In this document: positions 34,067 to 45,614 of the stretch, in pieces
Numbering within the stretch: position 1 is the first letter of the stretch
How the letters are laid out: each line of letters begins with the position of its first letter
Assembly: GCF_030253575.1 (NCBI RefSeq)
Contig: NC_080563.1
Coordinates: 37,613,501 to 37,677,500, forward strand
DNA length: 64,000 bases
From: Rhododendron vialii
Taxonomy: Eukaryota; Streptophyta; Magnoliopsida; Ericales; Ericaceae
Reading direction: 5' to 3'
Notes under the pieces: model-generated
Database searches by the model: none
Told to the model about the DNA's origin: nothing
Seen by the model: the letters and a program-made list of their open reading frames with translations, nothing else
Position numbers and translations under genes: made by a program

Positions 34067-35881
34067 TGATGAGCACTTAATATTGTAGATATCTGATGCG
34101 ATTAGTCCCGTTTAATATTGTTTTATCTTGCTTTTATTTAGTCTTTATAGCGATATTGCACGTAAGGTGTGTTTTTAGTGTTTTCAGGTAAAATGTGCAA
34201 ATAAGGCGCATTTCAATGCTATGGATGTCCTAAGTGCTTTCAAGTACCCGACGACCCTGTCGGCCCCTTAAAATTTGTCTAAGTATGGAAAAATGACTTT
34301 TAGGAAAAGTATTGATTCTCGATATTAAAAATGGCGGTAATTGATACTTGAATTTTTCTAAGAGTAACTACAAAGTTACAAGGTTTTATTTGAAGAGCAA
34401 TGTCATGTTTTGAGCCATTTCCTTTTGTGAAAAATGTGCAGTTTTCTGTTTTGTACTAAAAGTGGGGGGGTTGACATTTTGATTTAATTGGAATCTTGAA
34501 ATTTCGGTAATGCCATTGTTTCTAAATGGGGGGTACTTTCTTATTTTCATTAAATAAATTAAAGTGAAGAAAAGGTAAAAGAAAGGTTTAAAATGTAGTC
34601 TTTACTTAACTTTAGAGAATGAAAATAAGATGTTGTGGAGCTCCGGGGCCATCGAGTGTCAAGTTCTGGAGGCTAGCTTTCCTTTCTGAAGATAAGCTCT
34701 GCGTATTGATACGAATTAAGGGCCGTATCGATACGCGTTGGTTAATTGGGCAGGCAGAGAGTTCCGTATCGATACGGCCATAAACCGTATCGATACGGGC
34801 ACGTTACGGGGAAATTGGTCTCTTCAGCTTAGCGATGTGGTATCGATACTTTGCATAATCTGTATCGATACGGGGAGCTCTCGGCCAGATATTTTGCTAC
34901 TTTTTGGACCTTCCATTAATGGAATAGTTGCTACTTTTGGTATGTTTTTAAGATATTTTATAGAGAGTGGATTTGTTTGTATAAATAGGTTGGAAGTCTT
35001 TCTCTCTCACATAGGTAATTTTAGGCTTAAGTTTCTAGTTTTCTCTCTAGGTTTTTCCATTGTTAGTCTTTCAAGTTTTTCAAGTTATTTCCTTAAGAAC
35101 TCAAGTAAGTATTTGTCTTATGTTAATTTCTCACTTATTAATGTTGTAGCTATTAGTTGGATCTTCATATAAATCAAGTTTATTTCCGTTTTTATCGGTT
35201 AATCATGTTTTCAATTCTTAGCATAATTTCTAGTCTTTTCAATATGTGCGAGTAGTCTCTTGGCTAAGTCTTGAGCTACTCTTTCCCAAAGACTTAGGTT
35301 GTTATTTGGTTCTCAAACCTTCGGGCTTAAAATTATGGTTTTCGAAATTTCATTAACCTAGCCATTTTGGTCTAAGCGAGGGGTGTTAACTCCTTAGTAT
35401 GTCGTTTAATCAAGCGGTCTTGGCAAGTGGCATATTGAGGGCTCGTGGCCTCCTACGTGTTAGATACATTAGCAAGAATAGGTTGATTTAATTCCGGTTA
35501 ATCACATCTTTCGATAAACGAAGTCATTAAAGCTAAATTCTCAGGGCGTGAGCACGCGGTCGTGACTCTCGCCTGAGTTATAATCGAGAACCGGTAACGA
35601 CTTAAGTCAAGGGTTAGAAGATCCCTAGACTTGCCTCTTTTAGTTTATTAAGCATTTTCCTGGTCTTTTGCCTTGGCAATTTTCACCGTTTCAAAGCATC
35701 ACCAAGTTGGCCGTCTTGAACGCTGCATTCTACCATATAAAACCTACAATCCGATTAAGTTGTTTTCGATTCTCTGTGGGTACGATCCCTGTCTTACCGG
35801 TTTATTATGCTACCGACGACCTAGCCCTACGCTTGGGGTTTTTCTCAACCTTATTTGAAGGCGAGATTGGAAGGCTAAGCA
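34067..35881 (+). repeat. 5' LTR of the LARD-like element
   Basis: It begins TGATGAGCACTTAATATTG and ends GGAAGGCTAAGCA. A TATA box, TATAAATA, lies at 34980-34987, so U3 is about 0.9 kb. U3 contains a cluster of CGTATCGATACG palindromes at 34702-34872. Leader and U5 lie downstream of about 35010. Confidence 0.93.
34702..34872. promoter_or_regulatory. Cluster of TATCGATA palindromes in U3
   Basis: Six copies of a 12-bp palindrome or its core occur in 171 bp: 34702 (one mismatch), 34724, 34765, 34786, 34841 (core only) and 34861. They stand 110-280 bp upstream of the LTR TATA box. The 3' LTR keeps the same arrangement near 40410-40580. The spacing and conservation suggest binding sites for a dimeric regulator; the protein is unknown. 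Confidence 0.6.
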
Positions 35882-35885
35882 TTTT

Positions 35886-35903
35886 TTGCGCCGTTGCCGG
35901 GGA
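35886..35903 (+). other. tRNA-Asp primer binding site
   Basis: TTGCGCCGTTGCCGGGGA, five bases after the 5' LTR, matches the complement of the plant tRNA-Asp 3' end (TGGCGCCGTTGCCGGGGA) with one mismatch. This primer is usual for several plant Ty3/gypsy lineages. Confidence 0.85.
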
Positions 35904-36153
35904 TTCTTAATATAGCTTATTTGGAGGTTCGGCAAACCACTGTAAGTACTCCGTTTATTTTTTCTTTGTGTAATTTGAACTCGATTTAGCGGATACCTCT
36001 AACCGAGCTGCCAATTCGACTTAAGGTGTAACGAAGCTAGATTGAGCATCAATTTTTTTTTTAATGCATTTTTTTTATAACGTGGTGGTGGCTTAACCCC
36101 ACGGAACTGTTTTGAGAGAGGTGATGGCATAGCTCCTCTAGCCTGTTTACTTT

Positions 36154-37524
36154 ATGTCTTATCTATCTAATAGAATGGCAGTAGCAAATTGGGAAACACC
36201 CCACAAGACTTTGCGGGAGTACCTTTGGCCCAATCAAACTTTCACACTCCACAAGACTTTGCGGGAGTACCTTTGTCCCAATCAAACTTTCACACCCCAC
36301 AAGACTTTGCGGGATTACCTTTGTCCCAACCAAATTTTCACACCCCCATGCATAGCCACTCATGACGCCAATGTTTTTAAAAGTCATATGACCATTACCT
36401 ATTGGTTTGATCTTAAGAACCAACTTCAAACTTTTGCCGAAAGAGAGAATGAGTCATTTTATGCATGTTGGGGAAGATACAAGGACTTGCTCAATGCGGT
36501 CCCGCATCATGGCTTTGAAAATTTCCAAATGACGAACTATTTTTATGATGGACTTTCTCAAAAGAGTTAACGATTCTTAGACATGATATGCGATGGCAAA
36601 CTTTTTGAAAAAGAACCCGCTGAAACCTTAGATTTCTTTGATTGGTTGGCTCAAATTTTACACTCTCGGATTTATGCTCAACATTGTCAAGAGTCTAACT
36701 CAAATGTCATAGAAGAGGAAATTGAGCCACATATCTTTGTTGAACATGTTAGTTTAGATTGTGACAGCTTCTCAGAGTCTGCTTGGAGTGATGAGCCTAT
36801 TGATGAAACTAAGGTCCAGAGTTCTCCTCTTATGGATTCCTCTCTTTGTGATGATTCGGGGGAGAAATGTCTCACTGCTAAGGTTGTTTCTTCCGATCTC
36901 TCGTATCTTGATCCTTCTCCTGAAGACTTACTCTTTGCTCATGAGATGAACTTGCTTGATGCATCGGGCGTCTACTATGAAGATCCGTTGGCAAAACCTC
37001 TCACTGCTAAGGAAATGAATGCCGAAGTGGATTACTTGTATTCTTTGTTGGCTAAACAGGATGTTTATGAACCAATCTTTGAAGAGTTGGAGCCCATGAA
37101 AACTACAATTGTCCCTTCGAATTCTCCGTGCCATGATCTTTTCACCGCTAAGGAAATGGATGGCGATGTAGATTCTTTCCACTCTTTGTTAGAAAAACAA
37201 GATGTATATGGGCTTAATATTGAGAAGTTACCAATCATAGAACTAATTGATTTTCTTGGTGTTGAGGATATTGACTTGATTTACAATCCTCTCATAGTAG
37301 AATTTATCAACAATTTGAAAATTGATTTTGTTTGGGCTTTAAACTTGGTGGAACTTAAATATTTGACACGACTTCGGCAGTTGCGGTACTCAAAGTATCT
37401 ATTTTTGTGGCATGGTCGGATTCAATTTTTAAAGCAAAGTGTGGAGTGGAGTACTATGTTCATTTTATTAGCTCTCGTTGGCATAATAAGTGTTAGGAGC
37501 CCGCGTTTGGATAAACGTACATAA
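36154..37524 (+). CDS. Gag-like protein of the LARD-like element, with one in-frame stop
   Basis: The reading frame is continuous over about 457 codons apart from a TAA at 36568-36570. The first part has three tandem 16-residue units (HKTLREYLCPNQTFTP type, 48-bp repeat at 36197-36346). A gag-like core follows with ENESFYACWGRYKDLL and FYDGLSQKS, then past the stop FFDWLAQI, all typical of plant gypsy gag. The C-terminal half is acidic with a repeated module (TAKEMNAEVDYLYSLL / TAKEMDGDVDSFHSLL) and ends in a hydrophobic stretch (MFILLALVGIIS). No zinc knuckle is seen. Whether the protein is made is unknown. Confidence 0.6.
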
Positions 37525-39767
37525 ACTCTTTCTTTCTTTCTTTTCTTTTTCTCTTTTGATGGTCCGGTATAGCCACCCGTCTTTAATTCAAAGTTGTTGT
37601 ATGACTTGCTCTACAACACTATGAGTTGAATATGAGAAGAAAAGTAGTACCCGTGTAATCACGTGACGATTTGGTGGATTTAATTTTACTTGTCAGTTGT
37701 TGGGCCTGGATAACATGAGCCGGGCGGTACTAATGTCATTGGCTTCTTAGTAGGTAGTTGGTTCTTAAGTCTTTTGCAGGGTAAGCATGCTACCATACCA
37801 GCCTTGCTGGTTTAGGTCTAAAAGTTAGGGTGAGTGAGGCATTCAGGAGCCCTAAGCATGAGTGCGATTACGTGTCGCGGTTGTAAGACCAAGAAAACCC
37901 CGGCGATGACCTTGTGTGACTAGCTGTGGTTCCAATGCAGGAGCCGAAAAAGTGAGCCTTAGAAGCAGTTCCAATGACGAAGGGAAGCAATGACAAGAAA
38001 ACATCCAACTTGGCCGAGGTATACGGGGGTTGACATTCCCCCGAAGGTACAATCTTTTGTTCTTTCCTCTCAATACTGTTGTTCTTCATGTTATGAGGGC
38101 ATAGCATCATTTAAGTTGGGGGGAGGGATATATATTTGCTATATATATGTTCATGAGACTTGTCTCATTTTTCTACTTTTGGTAAAATTTTCAAATTTTT
38201 TGTGCAAATTTTTCCTTGTTAGTAGTAATTTCGCTTGCTAGATACTTTAATTATGCTCAATTGTGTCAATATGGCAAGAGTTATGTATCCCGTCGAATTT
38301 GGTTATATGTTTAAATCTATGTCACAAGCATATACATGAACATTGATGAACAAGTTTAGCCTAAAAGTCAAGTCAAGTGTTGTGTATCGCTAGAGTAGAG
38401 ATTCATTCTTAAGCATCCCATGCTTTTTGCTTTCATTTTCCGCATTTGCGTAAATAATATCTTTTGTTCATGCTTGAGTAGTGTTTATATCTCTTGTGCA
38501 TCTTGTTTGGAGTTGTTAGCGTACTTAGGAAATAATTCAAGGCAATTTTGCTTGATTAAACCACATAAGAGTCACTTTGTCCTTATTTTGAACCATAGTC
38601 CGAGTCTCTTCCGTTGTGCAAACCTAGGTAACCGGATGTTCGGAGGGTTGTGTGTCTATAGTTTTCAATGTTTTAAGAAGGTTTGAGGGTGGTGTGAATG
38701 TGATAGAAGTGATTGGGATGCAAAAAGGCGAAATTTGGTACATGATTCCTTATCTCTCCTCTCCCACTACAAATGTTAAAACTCCAAATTTTCATCTCTC
38801 TCTCCAAGCCCTCAACATTGGCACCTCAATTTCTCTCATTACAAATCTCACCTCAAATGACCTTATTCCTCAAAGAAAAATCAAAGAAATGCTATAAAAA
38901 AGCAAAATCATATCCGAAAGAGGGTTGAATACTATGATGAGAGGATTGGTGTGACCTCTGGGCTAGCTTACATTCCGGAGGAGGAAGAGTCCGATGGAAA
39001 GGAGGAGCTCGAGGCTCAATGCCTTAAGGGTCGGATGAGGATGACGACTATGTGTGGCAGAGTCGGTGGTAGTAATTTTAGTAGGACTTATCTAGTAGTT
39101 TTTCTTTCTTGTTCGAATCTTTGTTTGGTGTTTGGCCAATATGCGGTCATGCCTTGGGTAGTTTAGGGTCGGTAGTGGCCAAGGGTAGATGAACCATGTA
39201 AGTATATGGCCATTACAATTTTGTAGTCCATTTCTCTTTGTATCCAAGGTCGTTATAAGCTAATAAAGTCCTTCGTTGATCTTTTATAAGCTAATTAACT
39301 CCGTTTGATGCACGATTGATATTTATTGCTTTTTGAGTATGATTTGTTCCTAGTCTTTCCATACTTGTCAATAATTAGTTTTCCTTTCATTCTTAGCTCT
39401 CTTTTGATAGCATGCGTAGCTTTTTGTCTTTGGCTATTGCATTTACTCGCTAGCGCTTGTCATGAGATGTATCTTATATCTCACTGTGTGAAAAGTTGAA
39501 TAAGAGTGTATCCTTGTGAGTTATGGAGTCGAAACTTGTTGTGGTGTATACGTGCTTGACTACTCTAATATGGCATAGTTTGTTCGTCCTAGTTAATAGC
39601 ATGTTTGTGTGTGGATTGCACGTACTCGGATTTGAATGGGTGTTTTGGACTCTTGCCTAGTTGTAGTAGTTGAGCAAAATTTTTGTATCTTGAATCTCAG
39701 GGAAGATTGCATAGTTTTGTTAAATGCGTTTTGTTTTAGTTTGCTAGGGACTAGCAAAGTTCAAGTT
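37525..39767. other. Non-coding interior of the LARD-like element
   Basis: 2.2 kb without a recognisable domain. It contains a polypurine run AAGTTGGGGGGAGGG at 38113-38127 resembling a plant gypsy polypurine tract. There are several short open frames, none with homology I recognise. Confidence 0.6.
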
Positions 39768-39775
39768 GGGAGGCG
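39763..39775 (+). other. 3' polypurine tract of the LARD-like element
   Basis: AAGTTGGGAGGCG abuts the TG of the 3' LTR. It is weaker than the internal purine run at 38113 because it ends in GCG. Confidence 0.6.
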
Positions 39776-41589
39776 TGATGAGCACTCAATATTGTAGATA
39801 TCTGATGCGACTAGTCCTGTTTAATGTTGTTTTATATTGTTTTTATTTAGTCTTTATAACAATATTGCACGTAAGGTGTGTTTTTAGTGTTTTCAGGTAA
39901 AATGTGCAAATAAGGCGCATTTTAACGCCATGGATGTCCCAAGTGCTTTCAAGTACCCCACGACCCTGTCGGCCCCTTAAAATCTGTCTAAATATGAAAA
40001 AATGACTTTTAGGAAAAATATTGATTCTCGAGATTAAAAATGGCGGTAATTGATCCTTGAATTTTTCTAAGAGTAACTACAAAGTTGCAAGGTTTTATTT
40101 GAAGAGCAAGGTCATGTTTTGAGCTATTTCTTTCTGTGAAAAATGTGCAGTTTTTTGTTTTGTACTAAAAGTGGGGGGTTGACATTTTGATTTAATTGGA
40201 ATCTTGAAATTCAGGTAATGCCATTGTTTCCAAATGGGGGGTACTTTTTTATTTTCATTAAATAAATTAAAGTAAAGAAAAGGTAAAAGAAAGGTTTAAA
40301 ATGTAGTCTTTACTTAACTTTAGAGAATGAAAATAAGATGTTGTGGAGCTCCGGGGCCGTCGGGTGTCAAGTTCTGGAGGCTAGCTTTCCTTTATGAAGA
40401 TAAGCTCTGCGTATCGATACGGATTAAGGGCCGTATCGATACGCGTTGGTTAATTGGGCAGGCAGAGAGTTCCGTATCGATACGGCCATAAACCGTATCG
40501 ATACGGGTGCGTTACGGGGAAATTGGTCTCTTCAGCTTAGCGATGTGGTATTGATACTTTGCATAATCTGTATCGATACGGGGAGCTCTCGGCCAGATAT
40601 TTTGTTACTTTTTGGACCTTCCATTAATGGAATAATTGCTACTTTTGGTATGTTTTTAAGATATTTTATAGAGAGTGGATTTGTTTGTATAAATAGGTTG
40701 GAAGTTTTTCTCTCTCACATAGGTAATTTTAGGCTTAAGTTTCTAGTTTTCTCTCTAGGTTTTTCCATTGTTAATCTTTCAAGTTTTTCAAGTTATTTCT
40801 TTAAGAACTCAAGTAAGTATTTGTCTTATGTTAATTTCTCACTTATTAATGTTGTAGCTATTAGTTGGATCTTCATATAAATCAAGTTTATTTCCGTTTT
40901 TATCGGTTAATCATGTTTTCAATTCTTAGCATAATTTCTAGTCTTTTCAATATGTGTGAGTAGTCTCTTGGCTAAGTCTTGGGCTACTCTTTCCCAAAGA
41001 CTTAGGTTGTTATTTGGTTCTCAAACCTTCGGGCTTAAAATCATGATTTTCGAAATTTCATTAACCTAGCCATTTTGGTCTAAGCGAGGGGTGTTAACTC
41101 CTTAGTATGTCGTTTAGTCAAGCGGTCTTGGCAAGTGGCATATTGAGGGCTCGTGGCCTCCTACGTGTTAGATACATTAGCAAGAATAGGTTGATTTAAT
41201 TCCGGTTAATCACATCTTTCGATAAACGAAGTCATTAAAGCTAAATTCTCCGAGCGTGAGCACGTGGTCGTGACTCTCGCCTGAGTTATAATCGAGAACC
41301 GGTAATGGCTTAATTCAAGGGTTAGACGATCCCTAGACTTGCCTCTTTTAGTTTATTAAGCATTTTCCTGGTCTTTTGCCTTGGCAATTTTCACCGTTTC
41401 AAAGCATCACCAAGTTGGCCGTCTTGAACGCTGCATTCTACCATATAAAACCTACAATCCGATTAAGCTGTTTTCGATTCTCTGTGGGTACGATCCCTGT
41501 CTTACCGGTTTATTATGCTACCGACGACCTAGCCCTACGCTTGGGGTTTTTCTCAACCTTATTTGAAGGCGAGGTTGGAAGGCTAAACA
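39776..41589 (+). repeat. 3' LTR of the LARD-like element
   Basis: Begins TGATGAGCACTCAATATTG and ends GGAAGGCTAAACA, followed by the target duplication GTAAC. It keeps the palindrome cluster and the TATA box of the 5' LTR. Confidence 0.93.
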
Positions 41590-41866
41590 GTAACATCCCT
41601 TCGATTGTGCGCAAGCCATTTGATGTTTTTGTTGATGGCATTGAAACTTCTTCAAAATAGACTGCCAAATCTAACTAGAGTAGGAGCATTCAAAGGAAAA
41701 GAGATTGGCAGTTTCATAAAAAACAATTGTTTGCATGGCAGCAATTGGCCATGGAAAGTGAAGGAGGGTAATTATGTCTTTTCGTCCCAAGCAAAAAATA
41801 TGGACCATATCAGGCCACGTAGGTACCTTTCCCCTCCTCAATTTCTTCATATACTAGAGAAATACA

Positions 41867-41873
<7 letters not shown>

Positions 41874-41913
<40 letters not shown>
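41874..41913. repeat. (GA)n microsatellite
   Basis: About 20 uninterrupted GA units, between the LTR retrotransposon and the vicilin-like relic. Confidence 0.95.
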
Positions 41914-41916
<3 letters not shown>

Positions 41917-42282
41917 TCAGCAGATGAAAGACACAAGGAGAGAGACGATAGTGTTGGTGGCGATCAGTGGCAGTGGTGGCCGTAGATGGCAATGTAAAGA
42001 GCAAATGTCGAGAGGTTGCTGGGCCTCTCTCTCAAATTTTCTAGTTCAGCATGTGTTTTCTATCTACGATATATGGTTGAGAGTTTTCTTTTGTGCTTTT
42101 CAATTTTTCAAGGTGACTTTTTAATGACTTGATTTATTCTCCCTTCATTATTTTGGGTGTTCTTACCAAATTTTAATGTCAGAACTCCATAATTTACTTA
42201 TACTTGTAAGGTTCAGATTATTGATATTGGGGAGCACTATCTGAATTCATTTGTGCTTGATTTTGTTCGGTTTTGTTGTCAG

Positions 42283-42673
42283 ATAGAGAGGATTTTCAGA
42301 ACATAATGAAGGGTGGAGATGTGTATAAAATCGGAGCCGGTTACGTGTTCTACTTGAGGAATACTACAAAGGGCCAAAGGCTCCATATCGTTTCTAGTAT
42401 TGACAAGTGTGATGGCTTCGAATGGGGCAGCTTCCACCTACTTTAAAAGTCATTTCATGACTATTGTAAGAAAATCATATGCTGATTTTGTGAATGCTAA
42501 CATTGTCTTTCCAATTTTTATTTCATAACATGTCTATGCCAATGTTTGGAGAATTCTTTAATGGTAGTTTTGTACCCTTTTGATTTGTGCAGTCTTTCTT
42601 TGTCGATGGAAAAACGAATCCCGTGTCTGTGCTTTCTGGTTTCGATGTTGTGACTCTTGCAAATGCCTTCAAT
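42283..42673 (+). pseudogene. Vicilin-like cupin fragment, two exons
   Basis: Exon-like segment 42283 to about 42440 reads GDVYKIGAGYVFYLRNTTKGQ and ends near FEWGSFH before a TAA. Segment 42593-42673 reads SFFVDGKTNPVSVLSGFD then LANAFN and ends at a GTAAGC donor. Both match the C-terminal cupin of vicilin-like seed storage proteins, where 'SFF(I/V)GG..NP.SVLSGF' follows an intron at this point. The rest of the about 400-500 residue protein is absent, and the donor after the first segment is not canonical at the expected place. I read it as a relic. Confidence 0.65.
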
Positions 42674-43229
42674 GTAAGCATTATGTACCAATGGTTAGAC
42701 CATAGTGCTATGTAACTATACGTGCACTAATTGATGCAATCCTCACATTTAACATGGCATATGAAATTCTTGTATCGAATTGATATCATTACCACTGTAG
42801 TTCATAATCTCAAAATTCAAGGCCACCATTCACAACCTTCTCCCCCTTTTGATCCTATGTTGTTTTCCACTACATTTGTTTGTCTGATCACCTTCTATGG
42901 GGTTTTAGCAAACATTTTCTCAACTACTTAGTCGCATAATAAGCAAAAGGATTACTTGTCTCGCATATGCAAAGTGCATATTATAGGTTTATATGTACTG
43001 TGCCTTCGTACCTATTACCGACTACTTCTTACAGTTCTAGCGATGCAGTTAAAATCCAAAAAAATTACTGCCCTAGGACATGACTTCTTCTCTTCGACGG
43101 GCATGGCATTCGTGCCTTGCACGAATGAAGAACCTAGTAGTACTATAACGTTCATAAAATCTACATAAATAGATACATACTCTATTATGAAAAATCATAT
43201 GACCGTTACGTAAGTGATAAATATTTAAT

Positions 43230-45600
43230 ATTAAGCTAGTATCGAATGTCAATACCGACAAATGATTAGATATTCTTCATCATGCATAAACTAAGTTGAT
43301 TTTCACCACATACACATGTTTTTATGCCATTTCTTTGCATAAGGATGAAAAATTACGTAGCAAATATATATGTTGGTACCATATTAATAGCTATTGTTAG
43401 GCCCTATTTTTACTAACAAAAAACACTAAAAATTTAACGCATTTTACCATCTCGTTTTTACTAACAAAAAAGTTGTCAACAAATTTTTTTATTGCTATAA
43501 TAACTCTACTCACAAACCCATCAATAACTTATTCATTATCGGAAACAATTTGGCATTTCTCAACAACTTATTTACTACCAGAAACACCTAACAACTTCTC
43601 AATTAAAAATAAAATTCTACAAATTTTTCATTAGTTGGTGATTAATACACCAACTAATTTATTTAATGCACAAGTCAAATCAATCTCTACGTGTTGTCCT
43701 TATCTTCAAATGAGATCCACACATGTTGATCCACATTCACTTTACAATCTCTCCGTACAATTTTTCAAACACCCTCATCGAATTCAAACCATAAACTCCT
43801 CACTAGCCATGTTAGATTTTCTTAACGTAAAACCAATTGGTAATAGGTAGTGTAACCTCTAGAATATATTAATCAAGCTTGGGTGGCTTAAATAAGCGAT
43901 GTAGGACAAGTTTAACACTCCCCCTCACGTGCAGCCCAGATGCATGTGGAGGTGACGAAAAGACAAGGAGCTAAGCGATTGATTCGGACAATAGAGATGA
44001 CAAAGACTTTCCTACGAGAGATAAGATCACCCAAGACCTAACTTTGTCAGACGAAGATAAGAAAATGTGTATTTGATTGAATGAATATAAAACTATACAA
44101 CGGGTCATCTATTTATAGTACAAAGTGAAGAGACCTAATTAGGGAAAAAAAATAATCCTAATTAAATAATTACAATTCAATTAATCATAATCACGGAAAT
44201 CATAAGCACATCGTAATCAAATCATGATATATGATTACGATATTCTAAAAACCCCCCTCCATCCCGGGCATGAGAGTAAGTCTATTCCCAACACAGTCTC
44301 CTACGGCGCCGACTATTATTACAACCGGCATAAAAAATAAAAATAAAAACTTTTTTGTCATTCCAGAAGCTCGATCTATGTCCAAAACGCTTCTCATTTT
44401 CTAAAAGCAAGATACTATCATACATAAAAATGATAAGGCAGTTTGCGTATCTGGTAATTAAATTCAATTTTCAATTGAGATAGCTAGATACGTGCTGTAG
44501 TATAAATAGGGAAATTTGATAAAGACTGTTGCGTATCGGGCAAACTTTCATTCAGTCTCAAGCATTAATGCCAACAAATGATTTTATTCTTTTTTCACAG
44601 ATGTACATTACATGGATTTTTATATTTTATACACATATTTATACAATTCCCATTTAAATGAATAACAAAATTAACCAAAATGAATGACAAAATTAATTAT
44701 GGTAATTAATACTCCACCTAATTTAGTTCATGCACAGGTCACATCAATCCCACGTGTTGACCCCCACCTTCAAATGAGATCCGCACTATCTTTACTTCAC
44801 AATCGCTATGTAAGATTTCCCAAATACCCTCATCAACACAATCTCCTAGAGCGCAATTGAATATTAATATAACCGTCATTAGAAACTTTTCTCTCTTCAA
44901 TATATCTCTATCGTCTTCCTTTTAGGGTTCCAAAATCGACCACACAAAGAGTGACTGCCATAGTCCATTCTGTACACCTTTGCCTTCCCCGTCACCCTCA
45001 AGAGATCATTTCATTCCTCATCTTGACCATTGATTATTCATACCTCTCCAATACATTCGGATCAGAAAATTTGACCTAAACATATCAAACCTCTCTTACA
45101 ATAACTATGTTGATTAAGCAAATAACCATGGTAATTAATACTCCACCTAATTTAGTTCATGCACAGGTCACATCCATCCCCACGTGTTGGCCCCCACCCC
45201 GAATTTGAAAATCAATTGTCCAAATTTACTTGAAATCAATCTGAACCATCGATTTTCAAATTCGGAGAAATTTTGGATAATCTTTCATGGTACATAGAAT
45301 TTTCCAAAACAATATGCCTAGTACACACGGGATAAATTTTTAAGTAGCATCGAACGTCAATGCCAACAAATGATTATTTTTTTTTTCCATGCATAAACTA
45401 TGTTGGTTTTTATCCAATAAACATATTTACACTTTTTTTTAGGAATATTTAAATATTCATCCTCTTTATCTATGTCATGTAAGAATTCATCCCGCCCTTT
45501 TTTCATACTTATGTTTTCATCCTTTTAGTGTGTGAATTATCTTTTTTACCCTTTTTACTATGATATACATATATTATGTTATATTGCTTTCCTAATTTAG
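43230..45600. repeat. Duplicated repeat DNA upstream of the TRIM pair
   Basis: A phrase GGTAATTAATACTCCACCTA followed by TTCATGCACAGGTCACAT occurs at 44701 and 45130, and in diverged form near 43636 and 46376. Each is preceded by a TGCCAACAAATGATT-type phrase. A segment at 43912-43945 (AACACTCCCCCTCACGTGCAG) matches the LTR/interior junction of the TRIM-like elements downstream. No gene is recognised. Confidence 0.55.
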
Positions 45601-45614
45601 TGGGATTGGATTAG

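Larger units (their letters stand above)
34062..41594 (+). mobile_element. Non-autonomous Ty3/gypsy-type LTR retrotransposon (LARD-like)
   Basis: The element runs 34067-41589 with 5' LTR 34067-35881 (1815 bp) and 3' LTR 39776-41589 (1814 bp), both TG...CA. The target duplication is GTAAC (34062-34066 and 41590-41594). A primer site complementary to tRNA-Asp follows the 5' LTR, and a purine-rich tract precedes the 3' LTR. The interior encodes only a gag-like protein region; no protease, reverse transcriptase, RNase H or integrase is seen. The LTRs differ at about 2 % of sites by eye, with differences concentrated in the first 290 bp, so the insertion is not recent. It lies just downstream of the decayed TrpD exons. 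Confidence 0.93.

Noticed and set aside
36197..36346. Regular repeats that might suggest a CRISPR array
   Set aside because: Three 48-bp units directly adjacent without unique spacers, inside a gag-like reading frame of a plant retrotransposon.
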